A DNA stretch of 64,000 nt, taken from Bactrocera neohumeralis (Eukaryota; Arthropoda; Insecta; Diptera; Tephritidae). The notes beneath the pieces are model-generated. The model had not been told where the DNA came from. It was given only the letters and a program-made list of their open reading frames with translations, and searched no databases. A program made the position numbers and the translations under genes. Below are positions 24,223 through 36,160 of the stretch, one piece after another. The stretch is taken from the NCBI RefSeq assembly GCF_024586455.1, contig NC_065920.1, positions 76,686,215-76,750,214 on the forward strand, written 5' to 3'. Numbering within the stretch: the first letter of the stretch is position 1; each line of letters opens with the position of its first letter.

Positions 24223-26399
24223 ATTTGCTACTTGATCTATGTTATTTTTTAAGGTACATTTCAAATAATACTTTACAACCTCGTATATATCCGATTTAGT
24301 GCTAATATACAAAAAAGCTCATGATGTGTAGACATAAATCCGCCATTTCAACTGTAACTCACGCAAATCTTTTATCTAAAAACGCAGATTGACTCTTGCG
24401 CACCACCTGCCGTTTGACTTATCACCACTCTCAGCGTGGCATGACAATTTTTCATTTGTGATACATGACAATGTCACAAACAGGTACTTAAAACGGTTAA
24501 TATTTTTGCGTGAAACGCGGGGTGTCCCCACGCACACACATGCGCCATATTTGTCAGAATATGTTTTATAATTAATCACGCCTTGTTTCAAGCTTTCATC
24601 AACGAACCCTCGTTAAAGCGTTTTCACACCGACAAAATTATTCACATTTATGTGCCTTTACATAAAGACAGATGTGTGTCGCATGCAACACGCGACTGAA
24701 CCAATTTAAAGTCTCTGCAATTATCGCTGTTGTCGCCGGATCTCTTTGGACGCTTGTTATTTTTGTTGTTGGGCCTCAGAAACACTTGTAGCAGCAACAA
24801 TGTGCACTTATGAACACAAATGTATGTATATAAGTATGTATATTTTATATGAGCGCCACGGGTGTCCAATTTTTTAAATAATGATAATCTCAAAGTGGGT
24901 GTGGCAAAAGGCGTATTGTTGCCACACCAAAAGGTGTAATGAGTTTTGTGGGGTGAAAAGAAAAATGTTTAAATATTCAAAACATAATAAATTGCTTTGG
25001 AAGGCGCGAAATATGAATGATGTTAGCTTTGTATAGGTGTGAGTATGTGTGTGTGCGCATTTTTAAAATGTGACTGGAATATTAAATTGTCATAATTTAT
25101 AAAGAATAAATAGCGGGATGCATGTGTGTGCATATATGTGTAGATATATTTCAATGGCCTTTGTCGCCGCTTGCAAAGTGCTGCAGCGAGGTGTCGAGCC
25201 GAACTCAATGACATTTATGATTTGCACGAATTTTTAATTAAAACTGAAGCGCAAATTTAGGCTTTCGGCCAAAAATATAATGACCGCCGTACAGTCGGTG
25301 CGAAAAATACGTTTTTAATCTACATTTATGTGGTTAAAAAGTTGAGCTAATATTTTTTATGTGACACTTTACATTTAAAATGCACATGGGTCAGTTTTCT
25401 CGAAGGTGAAATTGAAAGCGTTAATCAAAACATAAATGAGTTTCATATTTTCAAACCTATAAAGCCGAAAAAATTTGCGCTCGTACGAGGAGGTGAGAGT
25501 ATATTAAAGAAAAATTTATTAAAAATGCATGTTTAAATCATATACATACAAACAATGTACTTAATACGGTTATATATGTCACATATGTTATGATTTAGCT
25601 CAAATTATCTTAACTTAAATCTCAGTTGACAAATTTCTTGGCAATAAATTGGTGCCTCATGAATATTTATACCTTAGATCCATATGTCTGTCGAGTCTTA
25701 GAGTACGCCATATGTGCCACAGTTGTTAATTTGTGTGAATAATGAAGCAGCAGGTACCCAATTATAATTGCATTATACATAAATTATGGAATGCTATTGA
25801 AATTTAAGCAACTTATTGCGGTCAGCAGGTGATTTATTCTCTTTGCGAAAGGGGTTGACTAAAATATAAATTTTTTTCAAAGAATTCCTACGAACATTGT
25901 TTAAAAGGGGTGGGACAATTAGTTCTCCACTACATTTTTCTACCTTAAATTCTGTCAGTGATATGTTATGATGCGCTACAGGGAGCGGATATTTATTTTG
26001 GGAATCCCAAAAGCTTTCATAGAAGCATTAATTAGTTAAGTTTTTTTCTTGGAAAGCAGCTCATTTCTTCATCTCTACTCGGAGTACCTTTACACCTAAT
26101 TCGAGCAGTTCGATCAGCGAACGAAGACATTATGTCAGTAAACCCTATGAATCCTCTCCCGAGTACAAATTATGGTTCTTCCTCTTTATTGGTCTAGACA
26201 CCGCTTACTCGGTTATAGCCGAGTTTACAACAGCGCGCTAATCGTTCTTCCTTACCGCTGTTGCGCTGTGGCGACAATTGGAGATTCCAGCGAAGCCAGA
26301 TCTTCCTTCTCCTGGTCTTCCCAATGGAGTGGAAGTCTTCCTCTTCCTCTGCTTCCCTCTGCGGGACCTTCTTATATCTAATACTTTCAGAGCATGACA
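24223..26399. other. Intergenic DNA, no gene recognised
   Basis: AT-rich sequence with TATA/CATA-rich patches near 24820-24850 and 25535-25590. No exon, RNA gene or transposon end recognised. Confidence 0.5.
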
Positions 26400-27310
26400 T
26401 GAGCTAGACAGCGTAGCCGCTGTCACTTAATTCGCTGAAGTATGTCAATGTCATCGTATAACTCATACAGCTCGTCGTTTCATTGAATGCGATAATCGCC
26501 GTTGCCAATGCGCAAAGAACCATACATCTTTCGCAGAACCTTTCTCGCGAAAACTCATAACGTCAACTTATCAGATGTTTTCATCGTCCATGACTTATAG
26601 AGTTTGGTCTTTGTTCGTCGGTAGAGGACTTTATTTCTCAATTGCCTACTCAGTCCAAAGTAGCACTTGTTGGCAAGAGCTATTCTGCGCTGGATTTCGA
26701 GGCTAACGTTGTTATTGGCGTTAATACTGGTTCCAAGATAGACGAAATTATCAGCGACTTCGAAATTATGACTGTCAACAGTGACGTGGGATCCTAGTCG
26801 CGAGTGTGACGACTGTTTGTTTGATGACAGTATATATTTTGTCTTGCCCTCGCTTTCTTATCCATTCTCGAGAAAGCAGAACTAACGGCGAGGTTGTTGA
26901 GGCCAATTATAATAACGCCAGTAGCCGTACACTCTTATACTTGTAAAAGATGGTACCTTCTCTATATCGTTCTGGAAGCTCTGGTTCTGGAGCTTGAGTT
27001 GCGGCTCTCAGAAAGCAGGAGCGCAAGTCGAGTAGAAAATCGTTCGGATGTCGGTTGGGATTACAGCTTCTCGACGTCGAACATTCCTTGTGTTTTTTGA
27101 TGTGCCTTTTTTGCTGCACAAATGCGGGTGTATATCTTGGCTGCAACAAAATAGTGGCCCGAGTAAATGTTAGGTCTTCGGAGCGTACGCATGTCTATAG
27201 AACTGGAGATGTGTTTTCCGCCTATCACAACGTCACCGATCTGGTTGGGGGCTTTTCGATCCGGAGACATCCAGGTAGCTTCATCATGGAGGCTGAATTT
27301 CAACTACTGC
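26400..27310 (-). mobile_element. LINE with endonuclease and RT ends joined
   Basis: On the minus strand the first part (27303-27061) reads TWMSPDRKAPNQIGDV, the end of an APE-type endonuclease domain. The later part (26880-26410) reads like the C-terminal half of an ORF2: YLGTSINANNNV-like, LRNKVLYRRTKTKLYKS, VLRKMYGSLR and ELYELYDDIDI. The catalytic centre of the reverse transcriptase is absent, so the copy carries a large internal deletion plus many stops. Confidence 0.7.
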
Positions 27311-27799
27311 TTGTGGTATAGGTATAGCCTCTTGCGCTAACTGACGGTTCTGCGACATAGAGGCGGAAACTCCAGTGTATCTGTTGTTAGACTGCACATT
27401 GTTCTGCCCTTGGATTCACGTATCCGAATAGTAGTCTATAGGTGTAGGATAAAGGCCCTTTGATTTATCTATCCGAATAGCGATCACAGCGCATTTATAG
27501 TACCCAGCAGGATACTGGAATTTATCACTGTCTTCGTAATGTGATTCCTTGTAATAGACTGGAGGGTACAATAGACTTCAGGTCACGGTGCATGCCTGAA
27601 TTTAGGAAGTATACATTCCATTGTATGAGTCGATCTATAAAGATGCCTCGTACGATGCAAGCTTTTTATGATTTCACGCTCAAAACCGAAGGTCTTATAC
27701 CGAAAACTGAAAAAGAAACTTTCCAAGATTGGACACTTATAAAATCTCAGATAAAGTGTGCACAAGAAGTGACCTAAAAAGTGATCGCTGTTTTACCGT

Positions 27800-27805
27800 T
27801 TTATT
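27800..27805 (-). terminator. Poly(A) signal of the downstream TEP gene
   Basis: AATAAA on the minus strand, 64 bases after the TGA stop of the gene at 27869-33982. It is the nearest canonical signal to that stop. Confidence 0.7.
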
Positions 27806-27868
27806 AATAAATGTATATAAAATATTTTCTTATATGATTATTATTGATCTCACAAAATCTCGCTGTCT

Positions 27869-30800
27869 TCACTGACATGCTTTCTTGCATTCCTCATCGT
27901 CCTCACATATGTCGCACAACTTCGAGGCGACTTCGTAGTATACCGTTGCACGTTTCAAAGTATCATAATAATCGTAGAGCACAATTGAAGCGGGTTTCTG
28001 ACGAGCAACAGCAAACTGGCGCAGTGCTTCGATGGGCACACATTGAATTTCGCCCTTCGGCAGACTTTCGAAGTAGATGGCAATCAAAGTGTCCGACTTC
28101 TGGGTTTCCACTTGCTGCAAGTAAATTTTATTTGTTATTTATCAAAAATATACTTTTTGTTTTTAAGAGCTATTACCCTGACTCGTGGCACGCCCTCAAT
28201 GAGTTTGAAAGCATCCGTATCGGCCACATAACCCGAGGGTAGTGTCACTTCTAAAATCGCCATATTTGAGGCATCCCCTTCACCCTTATATTCAACACAG
28301 GCATCCAGTTCCAATTTTAAGACTGGCGTGTTCTTATTAATTATGGTTTTGATTTCAAAACTTGGTTGGGGATCCTTCTCGAGCACATTATACTGATAGG
28401 CGATTTGCACTAAAGCAGCACCTTTGCCCTTCGCAATGAAGTCCACTGAGAGCGTTTTTTGTGGAAGCTGTAAAGGTTGAAAAGCAAAACTATGAAGTCT
28501 TTCTTTCAACTCGAATTTTTGTTGGATACTGTTTGGTTCTTATGTACTGTTACTTACCTCCACTGTTTGTAGGAGCAGCCCATTGTTCTCGTCTACTTTT
28601 ATACTCTCCGAGCGTTCAATACCGCCTTTAGCCAGCACTTGAACTTCCATTACACCAGGTTCATACTGCGCTTTTTCGGCGAAGCCAATTAAAGCTTGTA
28701 GGCCGACAACGGTGTCTTGAGTGGATATGAAGCCACCATAGCTGTTTCGTTGGGCCACCAACCATTTCACAATCGATAATAAATCTTCAATATCGACAAG
28801 GTCCCCATCTAAAAGCGTAAGCAGGGCATACGAAGTGACCTCCACGTCTCCATTAGGTATCCAGCGCCACCATTGCTGCGAACGGTGTTCCGAAGCCGAC
28901 CACCACATGCGATCCTCAGCGGTCTTCGCAGCTGACTTAAGTATTTCAAGTTGCTTACTTGCTGAAGCATGCTTAGCTAATTGTAAGGCGTACGCGGTTA
29001 ACGCCTTAGCGAATATACTGGTAGATTTCTCGGTGTTTGCCAAAATAAAATCGAAGCCTTTGTTCACATTGGCTTGATAGTCCTTAGTGAGTTGCTGCAT
29101 ATTGGGAACGGATTAGTTTAGAAGTAATTTAGTGTTTTGTTATAGAGACCATACCTTGTTTTCTATGAGAGTCAGTAAGACATGTGCTGTCAGTGCCACT
29201 CCCTGCTGACGTTCTGCACCGAAGCGTACGTTGTTTGTGTCCACAAAACTGCCGTTTTCTGCTTGTGTCTTGATGAGATATTGCATGCTCTTCTTGAGTA
29301 TCGCATCGTCTACTTTTATAAACTCTTGCAGCTGATGTAGCGAACGCGCCACATATGCGGTAAGCCAGACGGATCCGTTCTCATTTCTATCCTTAGCGCG
29401 GAATGTAACAAAGGAACCATCATTCAAGCGAAAGCCGAGCATACGTTGGTAACCCGTTTCCAAGTTTTGCAGTATCTTCGCTTCCAAAGCTGGCGTAAGC
29501 TTGTTGATGTTCTGTGTGGGAATTGAGTAATTATTGTGGAAATTCCTCTCAAAGTAAAAGCATTGCTTACCTTAAGGTATTTCAGAACCAAATAATTGGG
29601 TATCAATGTCGACATGGTCTGCTCGGCACAGCCGGTTGGCATGCGCAATAAATGCTCGAGATTATTCAAAAGCGGTCCCAGTAAATCACCGATCACAGAG
29701 ACTTCAATGTGTTCCGAGTTCGGCACTACATCAGGTGGCAACACTAAATCGAAGCTTTGTCGCTGCTCAGGCGCTTGCTTGAGATTCACAAAGAACGCAC
29801 GATTCGCATACTCCGTTACGCCTTCGGGTACTACTTTTAGTGTCTTGTGTATAGCATCACCAGCGAGAGCTGAGACAGCAGTGTACTTCAACATTATGTT
29901 GCCTATGATTTTGGGACGTAGCATAAATGCGACTCCAGCTGAGGACTGTGCGGGTATGTGTACAAGTTTTGCTCTTTTCACTTCGCTGGAAATCTCGTTG
30001 GAGATTTCGGTGAACTCATATTCGCCATCGGTATTGTCGAGTGTGATTTCGACATCCAATGCTTTATCCAGATAGTTGAAGACTAAAGCCGGCACATTGA
30101 TGATCTCGCCTGTAAGGAAATGAAGTTTCACATTGTAATGTGTGGGCTCAGTAGAACTTTTTTGGAACGGGGATATAAGGACAATGATTCACGGACTTTC
30201 AATAACTATAATCAGGGTTTCTTTATTTATACTCGAATTCGTGAAAGATTTTTTAAGGTAACTTCTAATTCACCTCTCTTCACCGAATATGGCAACCTCA
30301 CTGATATAAAGAACGGCTGAAATGTGACAATATCAGTGTTGTGCGTTGTAACGCCAAGTCCTTTTTCTGGATGTAGTGCGAAACCTGAGACCACCCAAGA
30401 AGTGATAGTATCTGGGATTTTTTGAGTCCAATTAAATTCCGCCGTTTGTGTGCTTAAAAGGCAAAAGTCGTAGTAATTTCGTAAATCAAAAATCCAGAAT
30501 ATAAACTTACTCCTCAATATCAGTGAAAATCCACGTTTCCGCAAAATCTCTGCGTACCGCAACTTCCTGGCTGGCTACTGCTGCCGTTGCTCCCGAGGCC
30601 TGCACTGCCAGGAGAGGCACAGCACCCTCCGGTACGCGTAGAGCAGTTAGGTCTTCGAAGCGGTTGTCAACTACGAAGTTGGTAAAAGTCATTTTGAAGT
30701 TTCAACATATGCTAGCTCAGTTTTTTACGGTTACCTGGTGACGTATGTGGCGCTGTGTAGTTGTAGAAATAGTTGCCATTAGTCATTGTTACGACACCAC

Positions 30801-33800
30801 TTTGTCCACCCGGGTAGCGCGAGTAACCACCCTGCCAAGGTGTATACGTTGTATAGGAGCTTAGACGCCAGCTAAAATCATTTTTGGAAATATCATTGTT
30901 GCGACCCAAAAGGAGAACGCTTTGATCAACAGCGAGCAGACCAACAAAGGAATGTGGAGTGGTTTTGATGCGTAGAGCGACATCTGCGCCGGGTTTTACT
31001 TCAGCTGGGGCAGTAATCTCCAACTGAGCAGTGAAAGAACAAGAAATTTAAAAGGCTTATTATAGAGGGTTAACTAATGATTAATAACCGAACCTCATTT
31101 TGCATTTCCGTCTTAATTTGGAAACTCGTCTCGGCATAGTGAAATTCACCCAGTTCATCAATAAAGTAGGCGTAAAATCGGGCATACGGCATCCACATGA
31201 AATTAGGCGTCAGTGTTAAATCAAAGCTCTTGGCCTTATTAGGCACAAAAACGCGTTCGCTGACCAAAATATTGCCACGACCCACGATGTTGTAGTCGAA
31301 ATATGTTAGGGGCGCACTGGAGTTCAAAGTCAGTATAATTTCCTCATCCGCGTTAAAACTGCAAAGAAGCAACAAGAAAACGAAACATGAGAATGGTAAC
31401 TCCGTCTTATAGTCTGATTACCCCCACTTACGTATAACGTCCCTTTGGATACTCCAACTGTGCCTTAAAGAAAGATTTCGGCGTCGTAGGCGCATCTGTC
31501 TTTACCACGTCTGTGACTTTTGGCGGTTCCTTTTGATAGATGTTCGTCACGTCATGCTCCTCATCCTTGTAGAATGCTTTTATTTTATAGAAATGGGTGT
31601 AGCCATCAAACTTTGCCAGAGCTGGCAACTTAACCTTAAACACCGCTGTGCTGTTGACATCCAAAACGCCCTCAAACTCCAAAACTTGGTTTTCAATTTT
31701 GGGTTCGGTTTTATTTTCATCCTTATAGTAGTTTTTATTCAGTGATTCGGTGAAACGTAAGCGCACGGGCGTATTGATATCCCTTAACAATTCATCATCG
31801 TAGCTCACGACACGGAATGTCATTTCCGCTTCCTCGTCGGCTGTGAACCAGTTGCAATTCTTAAAAACCTGACAGCTTATAAAGTAACGGTCTCGGTAGA
31901 GTGTTGTTCCTGTGGTGCCGTTAATTTTGACACCGGTGAAATTCTCCTCCACCGTCGCTGTAATGTCAAGCGGTGTGGTTCTGAAGCTGAGGAAGCTGTC
32001 TTTGTATTGGCTCACGTTGAGATCGAACTTCGCTTTACCACTCACCATATCCGTCGTCTTTATTATTTGCTGTGGTGGATCTGTTGAGTTTTCATTGTTT
32101 TTGTGGGAATAGTAAAATGACTGTAGCTTCATAATCAATGTGACCTTTCCATTAACCGGTTTGCCATAGGTATAGCTGGAGGTACGACACAAAAAGTAGA
32201 CAGGAGAAAATAATTGTTAACTAAGCTTTAGAATACAGTCCAACATGTTTTTCATTGGTTGCATAGTCTTTTTTGAGATTAATCCTGAAGTATTACTGAT
32301 AAAAACCCGAAAGATCTAAACTAGTCTGTAACCATGTAATCATTTATGGTACTCACTTGGCTCTGACGACCACCTGCATATCACCATCCTTCACCGACAC
32401 TTTCGAAGTGGCATCAACGCTAACCTTATATTTGGGTAAAACATATTTCTGCACATCGAAGCTGACAATGGCTCTACGCCAACCACCGTTATCTACCGCC
32501 AAGCGCCACCTACCCTGTACGGGGAACGCAGAAATCTGAAATTTGCCCGTGTAGACGCCTTTGCTGACAGTAAAGTTCTTATATTCCTTAATGCGGTTGC
32601 GCTTGCCATCCTACAAAGAGGAAATTTACATTTAAAAGATTTAATGTCCTTACAAGTTCTACGACACTTACCTCAAACCAAATAACACTACTCGCTGAAG
32701 GACCACTTGGTTTAAGATTTTCATCCAAAAAAAGCACGCGGAAGTTGACGACATCGCCTGGTTTATACTTGCCTTTGTCGGTTTGTATCTTCAAATGTGT
32801 CTGAAAGACATTGTGGTTGAGCTTGGTCGAGTTCTTGAAGATCAGACCGCTCAAGCCCTCCGCGGTGATATTGTAGTCGCCATCACGCAGTACCGGCACG
32901 CGGAAGCCGATATTCTGCACTTCGTACGGTTGCAGCTCAACGGTTTTGGTATCGTTATATTGTGGACCCAGGAGACTGATTCTCACCGTGGCCGGTTCGG
33001 TGGCTTGATGCAGAGCGACAGCAACATTGTATTTACCGTTCGTATGTATGGTGCCCGGTGCGACAACTGTGTAGTGGCTGTAAAAGAGTGGGATCACAAT
33101 ATGGTAAAGAAGAGAGTGAGTAAAGCGAAAGAGAGGTGATTGAGAAGTTGATTGAGTGAGAGAAATGAGTGTTTTATTTATTTTTGTTTGCATAAAAGAA
33201 CAAAAGAAAGAGGCCGGCTTTAGACAGGTCAATGCTTAGCGCCTTGGTATGTATATATTTCTTTCTTTCATAGATAAGCTTGAGCAACTCACGGATACGA
33301 GTTTCTTGTAGATTTTCTGATGAATACATATCAAGTGTGTATATATGTAACTTAAGTTAGTTATTGGTTCTAAAAATAGGGGAAGATACAGGAAAAGATG
33401 ACTTAAATTTTTCCTTCGCTTTTGGCAAGTATTTTCTGAAAAGTTCTTTTGACAAAGCCTATTGTAATTAGTTCAAACGGTCGAGAAAACTTGGAAATAG
33501 TATTATCTGACTTTTTGGAAAATCAGAAACCATTTGTGGGATTGAAGTTTCTTTGGTTCAAACTTCTCTTTACTTCCTTACGATTTCAAAAACGTTTTCG
33601 ACCATTTCTATAGAGTTTGAGGGACTCTTAACTCTATATATTCGATATGAGAACCTCACAACGGCTCGTTAAACAATTTGCGAAAAAACTGGGTTAGCGA
33701 ACTGCGAAAGCAATACTTTGGAGCTTCGTGACTGAACAATGCTTTGCAAATATTAACAAACAAATATTATTGTTTACTTCTTGAGAGTCTTAAGATAAAA

Positions 33801-33982
33801 AAAATTAACTCTTCCCTTTACTAAGTACTATAATTTTTCTCTATTTGTATAAAGTCTAACAATGTTTGCACAATGAACTTGTAAAATCAAACAAAAGACG
33901 GAAAATACTATACTCACCCAGTTGCATTTGCCGTCCAGGCGATTTTCAAGATGGCTAATAGCAAAAGCGCCGCTCCTTGCAT
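27869..33982 (-). CDS. Thioester-containing protein (TEP), downstream copy, 1443 aa
   Basis: Secreted complement/alpha-2-macroglobulin-family protein, expected in haemolymph as an opsonin or protease trap. Thirteen coding exons, 5' to 3': 33982-33918, 33077-32672, 32610-32357, 32175-31432, 31358-31094, 31023-30735, 30670-30511, 30452-30274, 30109-29571, 29511-29155, 29094-28558, 28467-28177, 28114-27869. All borders are GT/AG, phases agree and the sum is 4332 nt. The start is the ATG opening a signal peptide (MQGAALLLLAILKIAWTANA). Macroglobulin repeats fill residues 25-600, with Cys343 and Cys349 probably paired. A bait-like linker is at 675-720, followed by DFAETW. The thioester GCAEQ is at 947-951 (canonical GCGEQ), WLTAYV at 1016-1021 and the Cys-rich tail (CDICEDDEECKKAC) at the end. 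The family assignment is firm. Exact orthology (Tep2, Tep3 or Tep4) cannot be decided here. Confidence 0.93.
29619..29633 (-). other. Thioester motif codons (GCAEQ), downstream TEP
   Basis: Codes Gly-Cys-Ala-Glu-Gln, residues 947-951, followed by Thr-Met. Cys948 and Gln951 would form the internal thioester. The central Gly of the canonical motif is Ala. Confidence 0.9.
30511..30670 (-). other. Bait-like linker exon, downstream TEP
   Basis: A 160-nt exon (phase 1 in, phase 2 out) coding roughly residues 675-727. It runs from an Ala/Val-rich segment to AVRRDFAETW. The dibasic RR just before the conserved DFxETW is a possible cleavage point. The equivalent exon in the neighbouring gene is 208 nt. 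The flanking intron is only 64 bases, so no alternative exon fits on its 5' side. Confidence 0.75.
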
Positions 33983-34201
33983 TTCGGCGACGGTGTTAGC
34001 GGTGAAGCTGTTTTAAAATCACGCAAAACCGGAAAAATTACACAAACAAACACCTGTTGATCACTACAAAAAACTTAAACCAAACACTAAACGCCTGGAA
34101 GATCTTAGTTTCCGTTTAATGCGTACAGCCAGACGCACCAAAACACAGCTCGTCGGTGACTAAACGCGACTGCAAAATCCCCAAAGAAAGCAGCGTTCAT
34201 T

Positions 34202-34213
34202 GTAGACTGACTA
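34202..34213 (-). promoter_or_regulatory. Candidate initiator of the downstream TEP gene
   Basis: The minus strand reads AGTCAGTCTACA, a good match to the fly initiator TCAGTY, about 226 bases before the ATG. No TATA box lies 25-35 bases upstream. If it is used, an upstream ATG follows within 11 bases and opens a 31-codon frame. Position inferred from motif only. Confidence 0.3.
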
Positions 34214-34901
34214 GCTGCTTGTTGTTGGAGCAACGATTTGTTCTTGAGCGAAATTTCACTTGAGTTTGTCTCAGGCACAGCCGGATTGAAGAAATTCTAG
34301 TTCGATAGTTCTGCTTTTAATCAAGAGAGTTTGATTTGTCTCTCTCTCTCACTCATTCGTGCTCTTGATATAACTAGATTCTATACATATTGATAAGAAG
34401 ACACAATGTAAACAAATAGACTTCCAGTTGTTTACTAATCACTGGACTGCTAGCGGGGAGATAAGTGTTTCTCAAGTTCATAAAAAGTGATCATCGATTG
34501 TTTACAAGCTTACAGCTGTTGAAGGGGGAGGGTAAAACTATCGTTACTAATCATTTTAAAATAAGTGTTTAGATTTCGCCTTTTGAGTCTCACTTTTGTG
34601 TTTCTTTAAGGGAATACATGGGTTTTATCGAGATAAAAACGGTGTATTTTCAATAATCAAGCTTTCTATTTTGTAAAGAAACAGAAAGCCTTTGAGAAAT
34701 TTTTCAAGGAAAATATTTAAAATTCAGCCATTACTATGTGATGTCCGCCAGCCCTTTGCAAAAAAGGTTCCTCCACGTTGGCAACAGAAATTCTTACAAG
34801 ATCATCAAAAGTAAATCCGTCGTTCAAGATCTTGTAAATTATATCTCAGAATTACATATATTGACAAAATAGGAGCAATTTCTGCAATAAGAATAAAAGA
34901 T
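34214..34901. other. Intergenic spacer between the TEP genes, left part
   Basis: Non-coding AT-rich DNA upstream of the downstream TEP gene, with a TCTC run at about 34340-34352. No exon recognised. Confidence 0.5.
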
Positions 34902-35700
34902 TTGGGCTGTTTGAATCAGAAAAACTATGGATATAATGATATCCTAAACCGACTCATTGTAAACGTCAGTAAATCAGACTGCATTCTCCCAATGTTGGAT
35001 TTCAATAGACATTTCCAGGTGAGGATACCCTTTATACCGCCCATGACTAACTCCAGCATAGTCCTTAATTGCAAGAAGCCACTGAGCTTACCAGAAGGCA
35101 AGTTCCTTCTAGACATGATCTGGGTTCCCCGCCACAGGAGCATTTTCAGCAACGAAAAAACAGACAAGTTGGCGAAGGCAGGAGCTTTCCTAAACGAACC
35201 CGAGGCAGAGTTAATACCAAGCCCACTAGGAACGATCAGGAGAGAGCTCACTATACAATTTTAACAATTAGCAAATAACAGATAGAAAAATAACAAAATG
35301 CAATGTCACTAAACAGATATGGCCAATATATAGTATGACAAGAAAAGAACTAAGGACTTATTAGATAGGTTCAGGAAAAGTACCGACTAACTGCAACCAC
35401 AACAGGGCATTATCCATATGGAGAACAAGCGTCCAAAATGGGTATGGCCTCCAACAAGATCTGCCGAGGCTGCGAACTAGTAGGGAATAAGGAAACAATT
35501 TTCCACTTTCTCTGTGAATGCCCAGCCCTATCGCAGATCTGACACAGAACACTTGGAATCCATCAAGCACCAAACCATGAATGGATGTCTACAAAAAGCA
35601 TATCAGACATTAGTAACTTCATCGAAACCACAAAATGGTCTACCACTAGTGCACCAAAATTAATTAATAATAATTGAGCCTGAAATAAAATAGGGCTGCA
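34902..35700 (+). mobile_element. LINE ORF2 3' portion with RNase H-like domain
   Basis: A plus frame at 34902-35264 carries DMIWVPRHRSIFSNEKTDKLA, the conserved end of a LINE RNase H domain. After a frame break it reads LTGHYPYGEQASKMGM, then ICRGCELVGNKE and FHFLCECPAL, the C-terminal Cys knuckle. The remnant sits between the two TEP genes on the opposite strand to them. A related but shorter copy is at 16130-16480. Confidence 0.75.
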
Positions 35701-36092
35701 CTCCTACCTACCTACTTATATCTCGAAGACCTGTGTGAAATTTTATTTTCGGTACAGTTCGCGAGAAATCTTAGCAATCGACTTTGAAAACAGAGTTTTG
35801 AGAAAAACGTATTTAAAGTTTTAAGTGGCTATATCTCGAATCCACAACTTTTGAAGGCTTTATCTCCAAAACTATTACTCGGATCAACATGGAAATGTAG
35901 GAAAATATTCTAGAGGTGTTAAAAATAAGATAATACAAGTAAACAACTTTTGTCTGAATCCGTGTAACAATTGTAACCCCTCAATGCTCCTCCATTCTTC
36001 CTCCACTTTGAAGCCCAAAATATGGTGACATCGAATTCAAAATTCATACTTAAAAAGTACACATAGATTTTATTTTTTAAACTATTTACACT

Positions 36093-36098
36093 TTTATT
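36093..36098 (-). terminator. Poly(A) signal of the upstream TEP gene
   Basis: AATAAA on the minus strand, 63 bases after the TAG stop at 36161. This spacing is nearly identical to that of the neighbouring TEP gene. Confidence 0.7.
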
Positions 36099-36160
36099 TA
36101 TCAATAAAATTTTGGACAATAATAAAAACCGTTATATATAATATGTACAATACAATTACT

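Noticed and set aside
1..27799. Search for further TEP exons in the left flank
   Set aside because: No GC(G/A)EQ, WLTAY or CDICEDDEEC-like reading on either strand. The cluster in this window is two genes.
29596..30075. 159-codon plus-strand frame opposite TEP exon 9
   Set aside because: Antisense shadow of the conserved TEP coding exon. The same kind of shadow appears opposite the paralogue at 38054-38368.
33078..33232. In-frame extension of TEP exon 2 upstream to 33232
   Set aside because: A clear acceptor (TTTTACAG) at 33078 and a signal-peptide exon with matching phase at 33982-33918 fit the family. The extension is intronic and lacks homology.
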